NCBI GenBank assembly: GCA_030523275.1 | Contig: JAUNIX010000019.1 | Location: 1-60,192, forward strand | DNA from: Lachnospiraceae bacterium | GTDB lineage: Bacteria > Bacillota > Clostridia > Lachnospirales > Lachnospiraceae | Reading direction: 5' to 3' | DNA length: 60,192 nucleotides | Shown: piece by piece, positions 25,339 through 33,793 of the stretch | Layout of the letters: each line of letters opens with the position of its first letter | Position numbering within the stretch: the first letter of the stretch is position 1 | Made by a program: the position numbers and the translations under genes | The notes under the pieces: model-generated | The model's input: only the letters and a program-made list of their open reading frames with translations | Databases searched by the model: none | What the model was told of the DNA's origin: nothing

Positions 25339-26664
25339 TCATTTTATATCATGGTCGTCAAATGGATCTCCGCACTCTGGACAGAACTTTGGTGGTTTGG
25401 TTGGATCTTCTGGTTCCCAACCGCATTTATTACATTGATATTGCGGAACACCGACAGGTTTTGGTTTGCCACACTCAGAACAGAATTTTCCCTTATTTAA
25501 AGTGCCACAGCTACACACCCATCCAGATACAGGTTTTGGTTTGCCACATTCCGTACAAAATTTTCCGGTATTGGTTGCACCACAAGAGCAAATCCATTGA
25601 TCTGCTCCAGATTTGACTGTATCAATGTTTGGACTCTGTATTTGAGAATCAGCTTGTTGCTTGCCCATTTCATATAGTGTTTGCGGATTGGTACCGCCAG
25701 CTTGTGTTGCCATACCCATTCCCATAAATCCTGCCATAGCACCATTGTTATTTTGGGCAGCAGAGCGCATGGCATCTGCCTGTGCACCAACCAATGTAGC
25801 AGCCGCCATATTTGGATCACGCATTACAGCAGATTTTTGTAATTGTTTGATCATTTCTTCGTCTTCTTTGGAAGCAGAGATGCTGTTAATACCAAATGAA
25901 AAGACTTGGATACCGCGAAGTTGTGTCCATTTTTTGGTCAAAATATCATTTAACGCGTCAGCGATTTCCATGGTATGTCCAGGCAGAGAACTATATCGTA
26001 CCCCCATTTCGGAAAGTCGGGCAAATGCTGGTGCAAGTGCTGTTAAAAGCTCGGATTTTAACATAGAATCAATCTGATCTCTCGTATATACATGTTGGAT
26101 ATTTCCACATACATTCGTATAAAAAAGCATTGGATTTATGATTCGGTAAGAATATTCACCATTGCAGCGAATGGAAATATCAACATCCAAACCGATGTTG
26201 CGATCTACAATTCGAAATGGAATTGGGTTTGGAGTTCCATATTTATTTCCTGGTATTTCTTTCGTATTAAAATAATAAATACGTTGATCTTTGCCTACAC
26301 TGCCACCAAATTGGAAGCGTTCCCAGGCTTCAAGCACGATATTACCAAATCCTTCTAAAAAGGAATCTGCAAATACCGATGGACTCGTACTGGTGTCATA
26401 CGTATAAGCACCAGGTTCAGCACAGACTTCCAGTATTTTTCCGTCTTCTACAATCATCATGCATTGACCATCGGCAACAGCGATATGGGAGCCGTCAGTA
26501 ATAATGTTATCATCATTTTTGGTATTGGAAGAACGTCTGGAAGTTCGTTTTTCGCCTTTTGCTACGAGTACATCTGCATTGAATGCCTCACAATAAAAAT
26601 ATTCTTTCCACTGGGCTGCTAATGCACCGCTGATAGCACCAGAGGCTGCTTTGATTAATCCCAT
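25339..26664 (-). CDS. SPFH-domain protein with C-terminal zinc ribbons (YdjI-like)
   Basis: Protein of 441 residues. An N-terminal SPFH/virion-core-like domain (about 30-300) begins with LAAQWKEYFYCEAFNADVL and contains RITNPMLFYTNV-type strands, and a helical segment EDEEMIKQLQKSAVMRDPNMAAA follows. The C-terminus has three zinc ribbons, with CSCGATNTGKFCTECGKPKP, a near repeat CSCGTLNKGKFCSECGKPKP and CNKCGWEPEDPTKPPKFCPECGDP. This is the architecture of B. subtilis YdjI, part of the YdjG-YdjH-YdjI complex that recruits PspA to membranes. It is last in the operon, 20 nt after the TPM gene, with AAAAGGAG as ribosome site. No pspA is nearby. Confidence 0.9.
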   Translation of the reverse strand: MGLIKAASGAISGALAAQWKEYFYCEAFNADVLVAKGEKRTSRRSSNTKNDDNIITDGSHIAVADGQCMMIVEDGKILEVCAEPGAYTYDTSTSPSVFADSFLEGFGNIVLEAWERFQFGGSVGKDQRIYYFNTKEIPGNKYGTPNPIPFRIVDRNIGLDVDISIRCNGEYSYRIINPMLFYTNVCGNIQHVYTRDQIDSMLKSELLTALAPAFARLSEMGVRYSSLPGHTMEIADALNDILTKKWTQLRGIQVFSFGINSISASKEDEEMIKQLQKSAVMRDPNMAAATLVGAQADAMRSAAQNNNGAMAGFMGMGMATQAGGTNPQTLYEMGKQQADSQIQSPNIDTVKSGADQWICSCGATNTGKFCTECGKPKPVSGWVCSCGTLNKGKFCSECGKPKPVGVPQYQCNKCGWEPEDPTKPPKFCPECGDPFDDHDIK

Positions 26665-26683
26665 AATAATCTCCTTTTATAAA

Positions 26684-27508
26684 TTAAAATTTTCCACTTG
26701 TTCCAGAAGAATCAGAATTCATATCGATATGATGTTCTTCTTTTGGTCGTCTCGTTCGACTTACGGTGTGATACAGAAAAATATCAGAACGGTTGGAGAG
26801 AGAAAAACTATCCTTTTTTAAATATTCTGATGCATTTTCCTGATGAATACGTGTATTCATACTTCGTTTCCAAGATAAAACAATAAACAAAGATATGATA
26901 ACGGATAAGAGGAATGCTCCGACAATGATAAAGGGAATCGGAATATTCTCTTTATATTTGTGATCGTGGTCATAAGGGGTTCCACTTTCTGCCTCTGTTA
27001 AAAATTCATCTGCAAGAGAGACATACTTTGAAAATGATTCATAATAATCACCATCGGATAAATCATCCAAAATGATTTCGGCGATTCTCTCTCGTCCATA
27101 AGTGGTAAAGGCTGTCTGTGCGTTGCCAAATCCGACAATTCCCCAGTCGCGGTCTGCCATGCTGATGGCTAACATAATTCCGTTGTGTTGCTCGCCCATC
27201 CCCATTTCATGCTCAGAAAAATATTGTCGTTGCCAATCTTTGATATCGTCACCATAGAAGTCTGGCGTTGTGATAATACAAATGCTAGCGTTATGTTGTC
27301 TGCTTATTTCTTCACATTTTTCTCCTATTTTATGTATCTCTTTTTCCGATAAAAGATTCGCATCATCTATGACAAAATTGTTTGGTTGGTTCTTGGCAGA
27401 TGCAGGAACAGATACTTGAATCCTGAAAAAGCTGAAACAAAGAAGCATCGTGCAAACGATTACAAAAACTTTTTTGAGTACGGTCTTGGATAATTGTTGC
27501 CTCATCAA
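26684..27508 (-). CDS. TPM-domain membrane protein (YdjH/YgcG-like)
   Basis: 274-residue protein with an N-terminal signal/anchor segment, then an extracellular TPM (YgcG/MOLO1) domain: NFVIDDANLLSEKEIHKIGE, ICIITTPDF and GIMLAISMADRDWGIVG. A second hydrophobic segment (IPFIIVGAFLLSVIISLFIVL, about 195-215) follows, and the basic cytoplasmic tail ends in SSGTSGKF. The same layout is found in YdjH of the B. subtilis PspA-recruiting complex. The start overlaps the stop of the zinc-ribbon gene (ATGA at 27505-27508), so translation is coupled. Confidence 0.85.
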   Translation of the reverse strand: MMRQQLSKTVLKKVFVIVCTMLLCFSFFRIQVSVPASAKNQPNNFVIDDANLLSEKEIHKIGEKCEEISRQHNASICIITTPDFYGDDIKDWQRQYFSEHEMGMGEQHNGIMLAISMADRDWGIVGFGNAQTAFTTYGRERIAEIILDDLSDGDYYESFSKYVSLADEFLTEAESGTPYDHDHKYKENIPIPFIIVGAFLLSVIISLFIVLSWKRSMNTRIHQENASEYLKKDSFSLSNRSDIFLYHTVSRTRRPKEEHHIDMNSDSSGTSGKF

Positions 27509-28587
27509 AAACCACCTCCTAACAATAGGATTCCTAAAATGGAAAGGAGTATGGTTCCGATTCCGGTAAATCCGAATAGATATTTCCAGAAAGCACCACG
27601 ATCGACGGGCAATTCTCCAACCATTTTACCGGTCTGCCCATTGATTGCAAATTGGTAAGTTTCTCCGTTATAGACCGTTTCAAATAGCCATACCGGTAAG
27701 AAGGCATAAGTGACTTTGCCTCTTTTCGACGAGAGCTGTCGTCGTTTGACATTTACCGTATCGTAACCACGGATCGTACGGTAGAGAGCATCTTCGGCGC
27801 TACGGTAGAGGCGTTCTTTTGCTCTTTGCTCCGCTGTGTCGGAAGAAACATCATATTTGTCCGTCTCGTAACCAGCAAGATAAGCAGGATGAAATTCCTT
27901 TAGTCCGTGATAGTCGAACGGTTCGATCGACTCCGTTGTTTCATCTTCCATCTTTGTACTGCCATCGACCGGCACATGATAAAAAGACATCGTTCCTGTA
28001 CGCTTGATTAAATAATAAGAAGTATCGACATAATTGTAATCATGATCACTCCATGCTCTTGTTTTGGTGCCATGAAAACTCATATCTGCATGAGCTTCAC
28101 AATCAAAGAGCCAGTAGGGAACATAATAGCCTTTGATATTTTTCAAATAACTTTTATTTCGAAAATTCTTTGGCAGTAGGCGTTTTCCCTTACAAAAATT
28201 TTCCAGCATTTCCCTTGCCTGATCACTGCTTACTTGAAATGGTATGATGACATCAGGTTTAAATTCGCCACTTGCGGTTGCTTTTATGACCACGACATTA
28301 TCACAATATGGACAAATAGTACTGACTTTATCGTTATCCGCCTCAATTTCGGCACCACACGAAGGACATATATAAAGACCATTTTCTGTTCGCTTGGCGA
28401 TTTCGGATTCTTTTTGGTATTCCCAATGAAGCGATTGGTAATCTGGTGCCTGTTCATCTTCGGCATATTGCTGCAAGGTGACTAAATCGTATGTATTATT
28501 ACAACTTTTACAGGAAAGTTTTTGGTTTTTAGGAGAAAATGTGAGTGCTGCTCCGCAGCAAGGACATTTATACTGTACAAAATCCAT
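27505..28587 (-). CDS. TFIIB-type zinc-ribbon membrane protein (YdjG-like)
   Basis: 361 residues from the ATG at 28587, chosen because AAGGAG lies 7 nt upstream; the longer frame upstream runs into metF. Two N-terminal zinc ribbons are visible: YKCPCCGAALTFSPKNQKLSCKSC and YICPSCGAEIEADNDKVSTICPYC. A soluble domain with GYYVPYWLFDCEAHADMSF and TYAFLPVWLFE follows, and a C-terminal transmembrane segment ending GILLLGGGF. This is the YdjG layout. Together with the two following genes it forms a ydjGHI-like membrane-integrity module, here placed 19 nt after metF. Confidence 0.87.
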   Translation of the reverse strand: MDFVQYKCPCCGAALTFSPKNQKLSCKSCNNTYDLVTLQQYAEDEQAPDYQSLHWEYQKESEIAKRTENGLYICPSCGAEIEADNDKVSTICPYCDNVVVIKATASGEFKPDVIIPFQVSSDQAREMLENFCKGKRLLPKNFRNKSYLKNIKGYYVPYWLFDCEAHADMSFHGTKTRAWSDHDYNYVDTSYYLIKRTGTMSFYHVPVDGSTKMEDETTESIEPFDYHGLKEFHPAYLAGYETDKYDVSSDTAEQRAKERLYRSAEDALYRTIRGYDTVNVKRRQLSSKRGKVTYAFLPVWLFETVYNGETYQFAINGQTGKMVGELPVDRGAFWKYLFGFTGIGTILLSILGILLLGGGF

Positions 28588-28606
28588 ATGATTCTCCTTT
28601 GCGTGG

Positions 28607-29467
28607 TTAGATGATATTGCGAATACCTTCACATATTCTGCGGGCAACAATTGGATTATTCATTGTATACAAATGAATGGAATCTACATCATTAGCCAAA
28701 AGATCAATAATCTGACTAAGGGCATAAGACATACCGGCATCAAAAAGAGCGTCTTTATTGTCACCGTATTTATAGATAATCTTTTGAAAACGTTCTGGTA
28801 AGGAAGCTCCGCACATGGTTACCATGCGTTTGATTTGTTTTGCATTGATAACCGGCATGATTCCAGGTGTGATTGGTATATCAATTCCGGCAATCCGACA
28901 GTCTTCCACAAATCTATAAAAATAATTATTATCAAAAAATAATTGTGATAGCAAAACTTCTGCACCGGCATCTACTTTTTTTCGTAAATGGCGCATCTCT
29001 TCCACCCGATTTGCAGATTCTGGATGACATTCTGGATAGCAGGCTGCGGCAATGCCAAAATCATTCTTCCTTTTTAAATAAGTAATCAGATCGGATGCAT
29101 GATGAAATTCATCTTTCTCAGGAATATCTGGATTGCGGTCACCGCGAAGTGCAAGAACATTTTCAATTCCTTCGCTGGTTAATATGCGAGAAAATTCATC
29201 AATGTCTTTTTTATCGTAAGAAAGACAGGTTAAATGTACGACAGGTTCTACATGATATTGATATTTGATTTTTTTCGCTAATTCAATCGTGCGGTTATTG
29301 TTTGAACTGCCTCCCGCACCAAAAGTAACACTGATAAAATCAGGATTTAATTCGCATAGGATATCCAAAGTAGCATCAATATTTTTTAATTCATCATCCT
29401 TTTTTGGAGGAAAAATTTCAAAAGAAAGGACGGTATCTTTTTGTTTGTGCATTTGTGTAATTTTCAT
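28607..29467 (-). CDS. metF: 5,10-methylenetetrahydrofolate reductase
   Basis: FAD-dependent MTHFR of 286 residues, making 5-methyl-THF for methionine synthesis or the Wood-Ljungdahl branch. Family features are LSFEIFPPKKDDE with the catalytic Glu (about 17), ISVTFGAGGS, HLTCLSYDK, NVLALRGDRNPD for FAD binding, and QLFFDNNYFYRFV. The start ATG has AAAGGAG upstream. It is the first gene of a minus-strand run continuing into the ydjGHI-like genes, an odd partnership. No metH or metE is present in the window. Confidence 0.95.
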   Translation of the reverse strand: MKITQMHKQKDTVLSFEIFPPKKDDELKNIDATLDILCELNPDFISVTFGAGGSSNNNRTIELAKKIKYQYHVEPVVHLTCLSYDKKDIDEFSRILTSEGIENVLALRGDRNPDIPEKDEFHHASDLITYLKRKNDFGIAAACYPECHPESANRVEEMRHLRKKVDAGAEVLLSQLFFDNNYFYRFVEDCRIAGIDIPITPGIMPVINAKQIKRMVTMCGASLPERFQKIIYKYGDNKDALFDAGMSYALSQIIDLLANDVDSIHLYTMNNPIVARRICEGIRNII

Positions 29468-29563
29468 AATTCTAATCTCCTTTTATCGCTAATATCAGTA
29501 TAACATTTTTTTGATTTGCGTGGAAGGATAAGGAGCGTAAAAGAACTTCTTTTCAATAAATGG

Positions 29564-29596
29564 TTGACACAATATTTAGACAATTGTATAATACAA
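29564..29596 (+). promoter_or_regulatory. Promoter of the ABC-2 operon with a palindrome over the -10 box
   Basis: TTGACA (29564-29569), 17 nt, TATAAT (29587-29592), a full consensus promoter. The -10 box lies in the perfect 13-nt palindrome TTGTATAATACAA (29584-29596), and TTAGAC / GTCTAA form a wider dyad around the start site. A repressor site is likely; the segment CAATTGTATAATA also occurs in the BlaI-type operator at 8958. Confidence 0.6.
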
Positions 29597-29629
29597 AAAA
29601 GACAAAAGTCTAACAAGGAGGAAAAGTAA

Positions 29630-30508
29630 ATGGAATTAAACATTGGACATTTATACAAATCATATCGAAAAAAAGAAGCATTAAAAGATGTCAATTTTAC
29701 ATTAAAACAGGGAACGTATGGACTTCTTGGAGAAAATGGTGCCGGAAAGAGTACTTTGATGCGTATTCTTTCCACGGTCGATTTTCAAACAAAAGGAAAA
29801 GTGTTATACGATGGCAGAGATATTTTTTCTATGGATGAAGATTACCGCAGTTTGATTGGCTACATGCCACAGGATTACAGTGTGTATCCAGGATTTACAG
29901 CCAAAGATTTTCTTGAATATATGGGTGCCTTAAAAGGCATTTCCAAGAAAGAATTGAAGAAAAAAATTCCGGAAGTACTAGAGTTTGTGAATCTTTCTGA
30001 TGCTGCTAACAAGAAAGTAAAGACCTTTTCTGGGGGTATGAAAAGAAGAATTGGTATCGCACAGGCAATTATCAACGATCCAAAAATCTTGATTTTTGAT
30101 GAGCCGACAGCCGGATTAGATCCCAAAGAGCGAATTCGATTTTCGAATATCATCAGCGATATGTCAAAAGATAAAATCGTTTTATTATCAACGCATATTG
30201 TTTCTGATATTGAAGCGATTGCAAATGATCTTGTGATGATCAAAAAAGGCGAAATCTTAGAAACAGGAAAAATCGTCGATTTGATTAAGAAGGCAGATGG
30301 AAATGTATGGGAGGCAACCGTAGATCAGGAAACGTTAGGAAAGATCCGAAAAGAACGATCAATCATTCATTTAAAACAAGTGCAGGGGAAAGTGCAAGTG
30401 CGTTATGTCGGAAAACCGCATTCAGCAGCAAAGAATCAGGAAGCAATTCCGACACTAGAAGATTATTATATCTTTTCTGGCGGACGAGATGGAGAGGAGT
30501 GTGAATAG
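29630..30508 (+). CDS. ABC transporter ATP-binding protein (ABC-2/lantibiotic-type)
   Basis: ATPase of 292 residues. Walker A GENGAGKST (about 35-43), Q-loop in GYMPQDYSVYPGFT, signature FSGGMKRRIGIAQ (about 134-146), Walker B ILIFDEPTAGLDP and switch His in LLSTHIVSDIE. The C-terminal extension of about 70 residues is typical of ATPases serving ABC-2 or bacitracin/lantibiotic exporters. First gene of a four-gene operon, strong promoter, AAGGAGG ribosome site. The cargo is unknown. Confidence 0.92.
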   Translation: MELNIGHLYKSYRKKEALKDVNFTLKQGTYGLLGENGAGKSTLMRILSTVDFQTKGKVLYDGRDIFSMDEDYRSLIGYMPQDYSVYPGFTAKDFLEYMGALKGISKKELKKKIPEVLEFVNLSDAANKKVKTFSGGMKRRIGIAQAIINDPKILIFDEPTAGLDPKERIRFSNIISDMSKDKIVLLSTHIVSDIEAIANDLVMIKKGEILETGKIVDLIKKADGNVWEATVDQETLGKIRKERSIIHLKQVQGKVQVRYVGKPHSAAKNQEAIPTLEDYYIFSGGRDGEECE

Positions 30509-30510
30509 AC

Positions 30511-31122
30511 ATGAAGAAGATAATGAAGCATGTAGTAGTCCTAGTATTCCTTTTTATGACGGGTATCTCATGTTTGGGATGTCAGGGAAAATCATCAGAA
30601 CAAAAATTAGAATCAGATGAAGAGTTAAAAAAAGTAGAAGAAGGCTATGAAAAAGAGGAAAAAGAGGCAGAAGAAAAATCGAGAAAGACACTAGATAGCG
30701 ATGAAAAGATTGAAAAAGCATTGCAAGCTTTTCGGAAAGATCGTGCCGAAATGGATAAAAAGAAAAAGACTATAAAGGGGATGGAGATAGCTACATATCC
30801 CGAAGAAGAAAAATATGGATTGCATATCCCGAAAGAAGCATATCAATTTAATGTGACAGAGATGGAGGCTGCTTATGAAACAGCAAAAACTTATTTAAAA
30901 GAAAAATATGGAATTGATCAATATTGGGACTGTATAGACCCCAGAATCCTAAATATTTATAAGGATAAAGACAAAGGTGTTGCAAAAGGATATGCCGATG
31001 AAAATATTTATTTGGTCGAATATGAGCAAAAAAAGGATGATTGGCAGTATTTGATCTTAGTGAGGGAAAACAAAGAAAAACCTTGGAAGGTATTGTACCA
31101 AGGAAGCAGCTATAAAAAATAG
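30511..31122 (+). CDS. Lipoprotein of the ABC operon
   Basis: 203-residue putative lipoprotein. The signal peptide ends in a lipobox-like ISCLGC (Cys at about residue 24). A highly charged Glu/Lys-rich helical region (about 30-90, probably coiled coil) and a C-terminal folded part with aromatic residues and a WKVLYQ ending follow. The start is 2 nt after the ATPase stop (GGAGAGGAG upstream). I do not recognise the family. By position it may be an extracytoplasmic partner, sensor or immunity-type protein for the exporter. Confidence 0.8.
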   Translation: MKKIMKHVVVLVFLFMTGISCLGCQGKSSEQKLESDEELKKVEEGYEKEEKEAEEKSRKTLDSDEKIEKALQAFRKDRAEMDKKKKTIKGMEIATYPEEEKYGLHIPKEAYQFNVTEMEAAYETAKTYLKEKYGIDQYWDCIDPRILNIYKDKDKGVAKGYADENIYLVEYEQKKDDWQYLILVRENKEKPWKVLYQGSSYKK

Positions 31123-31135
31123 AGGGAGGAAAAAG

Positions 31136-32359
31136 ATGGGACAATTGGTCAAATTTGAATATCGTAAAATGTGGAATCGAATCAATCTTGTCGTTATGAT
31201 CGCAATGATATTGGTATCTTCCATTTATATTATGACATTTTTACCAGCACAGAGGAGAACGATAGATGCAGATCATGGTAAGATGGTAAACGGATATGCT
31301 TCTTATCGCGCACTTCGGGATGTATCAAAAGATTTAGAAGGCGAGATGGATGGAAAATATCTAAAAAAACTGGTGAAAAAATATAACGAAAGTTACGATA
31401 AAAAATATATGGATGTGCATACAGGATTTATCACAACTGCAGGAATGACAAAGTTTTTTAACCCGAATTATGCAGTTAATTTTGCTCATTTTTCCTATAA
31501 TCTGTCTTCTGGCTATGAATCAATAGGGCTGGATTATGATTTCTTAAAATCTGAAGAAAGCTTTTATAAGCAATTTAAAAAGGCAACATTGGAATACCAA
31601 AAATCTACGTTGCATCAAAAACTGACACCAAAAAGGGAAAAGATTTTGGAACAGAAAGTCCAGGATATGAAAATGCCACTGTATGTCGGTTATAAGCAGG
31701 GGTGGGACAATATTGGGATGCATTTTGGTACGTTATATTTTGTTGTCTTGATTGCAGTTGCTTTTACTCTTTCCGGGCTTTATGCCAAAGATAGCCGTAA
31801 TGGAATTGATGAGTTAACATTAGCAGCGGGTTATGGCAGGAGCAAGGATATGAAAGCACGATGGATTGCGGGGAATCTATTTGCTGCGACAGTGTATATT
31901 GTATTTGTAGCAACAATCATGATGGAAGATGGTATCGTGGCAACTTTAGATGGCTGGAACGTGTCAATACAAATTGGACTGCACGGTGGTTTTCATACAA
32001 TGAATTATGGCACTTATTATTTTTTGCATTTTATTTTGGGTCTTTTTGGGGTGTTAGTTATGGCAAATCTAACCTTATTGGTTAACATTAAACTAAAAAA
32101 CATGAAATTATCTATGGTGGGTTCGATTATCTTCTTATATATATTCATGCAATGGTTTCATTTTTACGAAGGAATTTTATGGAAATTTAATTTCTTAAAT
32201 CCACTTTACTTTTTGACGGAAGATGCATTTTTTAGCAGTTATTTCATTGGAAAACAGTTAATTACGTATTTTTGGGCATTTCCAGTGGTTGAGATGGTCT
32301 ATATGGCCGCCATCTATCTCTTTACAAAACGTTTTTATCGTACCTATAAAATGAACTAG
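31136..32359 (+). CDS. ABC-2 type permease subunit A
   Basis: 407-residue membrane protein. One N-terminal transmembrane helix (about 17-37) is followed by a large external segment of about 160 residues rich in Lys/Tyr, then five hydrophobic helices in the C-terminal half (LYFVVLIAVAFTLSGLYA, LFAATVYIVFVATIM, FLHFILGLFGVLVMANLTLLV, and so on). The layout and the motif AKDSRNGIDELTLAAGYGRSK match ABC-2 permeases used by lantibiotic-immunity type exporters. GGGAGGAAAA ribosome site. It pairs with the following permease. Confidence 0.82.
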   Translation: MGQLVKFEYRKMWNRINLVVMIAMILVSSIYIMTFLPAQRRTIDADHGKMVNGYASYRALRDVSKDLEGEMDGKYLKKLVKKYNESYDKKYMDVHTGFITTAGMTKFFNPNYAVNFAHFSYNLSSGYESIGLDYDFLKSEESFYKQFKKATLEYQKSTLHQKLTPKREKILEQKVQDMKMPLYVGYKQGWDNIGMHFGTLYFVVLIAVAFTLSGLYAKDSRNGIDELTLAAGYGRSKDMKARWIAGNLFAATVYIVFVATIMMEDGIVATLDGWNVSIQIGLHGGFHTMNYGTYYFLHFILGLFGVLVMANLTLLVNIKLKNMKLSMVGSIIFLYIFMQWFHFYEGILWKFNFLNPLYFLTEDAFFSSYFIGKQLITYFWAFPVVEMVYMAAIYLFTKRFYRTYKMN

Positions 32360-32391
32360 ATGAAAAAAACAAAAAGAGGAGGTGCAAGTAG

Positions 32392-33552
32392 ATGAATCGA
32401 TTCATGATGATAGAATGGAAGCGTATTTTTAATAGAAGAAAACTGCTTTTGCTCATGATTGTTATGATTTTGGCTTCGATGAGTGTGTTATCTCATGCAA
32501 AGGAAAATTATAAAATCTTCGATGCCTCAAGCGGGAAACTTGATTGGAAACAAAATCTGGAATATGGCAAGCAAGCCTCAAAGGGGAAATATTTAACGGA
32601 AGAATATCTTTTGTTTATTTTGGAAAAAGGAGAAGGCGATACCCATATTGATAAATTAAATGTAGAAGCACTCGTATCTGCCAACTATAATAAAGAGTTA
32701 AAAGAACTAAATATGAGCGAGATAAAGCAGTTTTACAAGTACCGGATTCAAAATATCAAAGAAGAGATGGAAAATAATCCCAATATAAAATGCACGCAAC
32801 AAGAACAGGACACAATCATAAAAAAGGCAAGAAAAGTTTCTGTCATACCGATGGATTATGCGGAAGGTTGGAAAGTTTTAAATGAAAATATGGGAAATTA
32901 TAGTGTGATTTTACTTTTTGTCATTTCCTTTTTGATTATACCACTATTTGGCAATGATTCGACTGTGCATATGAGAGAATTGTATCGTTCTACACGTTAT
33001 GGGAAAAAACAATTGGATCATGCGAAAATCTTGTTTGCTTACCTGACAGGCAGTTCCTTTTATATAGTAGGAATATTGATTTATTTTCTAACGATTATAC
33101 TAAATTTTGGAGCTGAAGGGGCAAGTATGCCCATACAGAGCCAGGTATCCATGTTTTTTTCGACCTATGGCATAACTTACATCCAGCAATTTTTATGGAA
33201 TTTAGTGATTGGATGTTTGTCACTTTTACTAACCATTTCCTTGATGTTATTGGTCACGATTGTGGCAGATACACAGATGGTAAGTGCGGCCATTTGGGGA
33301 TTTTTCTGGATCCTTTTATATTTATTCCAAATGATCAATGTCTTTGCTGTCAATCATTTATTTGCCAATTTCATGCCACTTCGAATGAATGATATGTTTC
33401 ATTATTATGTCGATAATGAATATTATCATCTATTTGGTCATAGCGTGCCATGTCTAAATTGGATTATAATTGTATCCATTCTGTTGATCGGGATTGTTTT
33501 ATTATTGACAATTCGAATTGCGGGTCAAAAAAGAAATCATGCACTAAAATAG
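32392..33552 (+). CDS. ABC-2 type permease subunit B
   Basis: 386-residue membrane protein with the same plan as its neighbour: one N-terminal helix (LLLLMIVMILASMSVLS), an external loop of about 135 residues, then a block of six helices beginning YSVILLFVISFLIIPLFGNDS. The ELYRSTRYGKKQLDHAK segment resembles the ABC-2 coupling region in the previous permease. Last gene of the operon, AGGAGG ribosome site. No clear terminator follows before the nhaC-type leader. Confidence 0.8.
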   Translation: MNRFMMIEWKRIFNRRKLLLLMIVMILASMSVLSHAKENYKIFDASSGKLDWKQNLEYGKQASKGKYLTEEYLLFILEKGEGDTHIDKLNVEALVSANYNKELKELNMSEIKQFYKYRIQNIKEEMENNPNIKCTQQEQDTIIKKARKVSVIPMDYAEGWKVLNENMGNYSVILLFVISFLIIPLFGNDSTVHMRELYRSTRYGKKQLDHAKILFAYLTGSSFYIVGILIYFLTIILNFGAEGASMPIQSQVSMFFSTYGITYIQQFLWNLVIGCLSLLLTISLMLLVTIVADTQMVSAAIWGFFWILLYLFQMINVFAVNHLFANFMPLRMNDMFHYYVDNEYYHLFGHSVPCLNWIIIVSILLIGIVLLLTIRIAGQKRNHALK

Positions 33553-33616
33553 AAGAGTGGTCAGAGAGTAAATATGACTGTGGCGACTCAAGAATTCTTC
33601 ATATAAACTACTACTA

Positions 33617-33645
33617 TTGATATAATCGCATAAATATGTTATAAT
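33617..33645 (+). promoter_or_regulatory. Promoter of the NhaC-type antiporter leader
   Basis: TTGATA (33617-33622), 17 nt, TATAAT (33640-33645). Initiation near 33652 would make a leader of about 140 nt with a terminator-like hairpin almost at its 5' end. Confidence 0.7.
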
Positions 33646-33667
33646 CTTAACAATGTTAGACGAGGAG

Positions 33668-33700
33668 AAAGGGAATAGTCGTTTGATTATTCCCTTTTTC
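33668..33700 (+). terminator. Early terminator-like hairpin in the nhaC leader
   Basis: A 10-bp stem AAAGGGAATA (33668-33677) / TATTCCCTTT (33688-33697) with a 10-nt loop and further T residues. It begins about 16 nt after the predicted start site, so it could be an attenuator of the antiporter gene or end a very short RNA. Confidence 0.65.
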
Positions 33701-33723
33701 ATGTTTACAGAGGCATTTGCTGA

Positions 33724-33769
33724 AATGAGAGATACACAGAGATGAAAGAGGACTTGTTCACTTTGTTCT
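33724..33769 (+). repeat. Partial copy of the structured element's 3' end
   Basis: AATGAGAGAT at 33724 and GACTTGTTCACTTTGTTCT at 33751 match AATGAGAGAT at 15088 and GACTTGTCCGCTTTGTTCT at 15115 in the queD leader, with exactly the same 27-nt offset. The 5' partner strand of the helix is missing here. Confidence 0.55.
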
Positions 33770-33793
33770 CGCAAAAGAAAAGGGAGGAAAAAT

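Noticed and set aside
27505..28650. Longer start of the zinc-ribbon (YdjG-like) gene at 28650
   Set aside because: It would run into metF. The ATG at 28587 has AAGGAG upstream and begins directly at the zinc ribbon.
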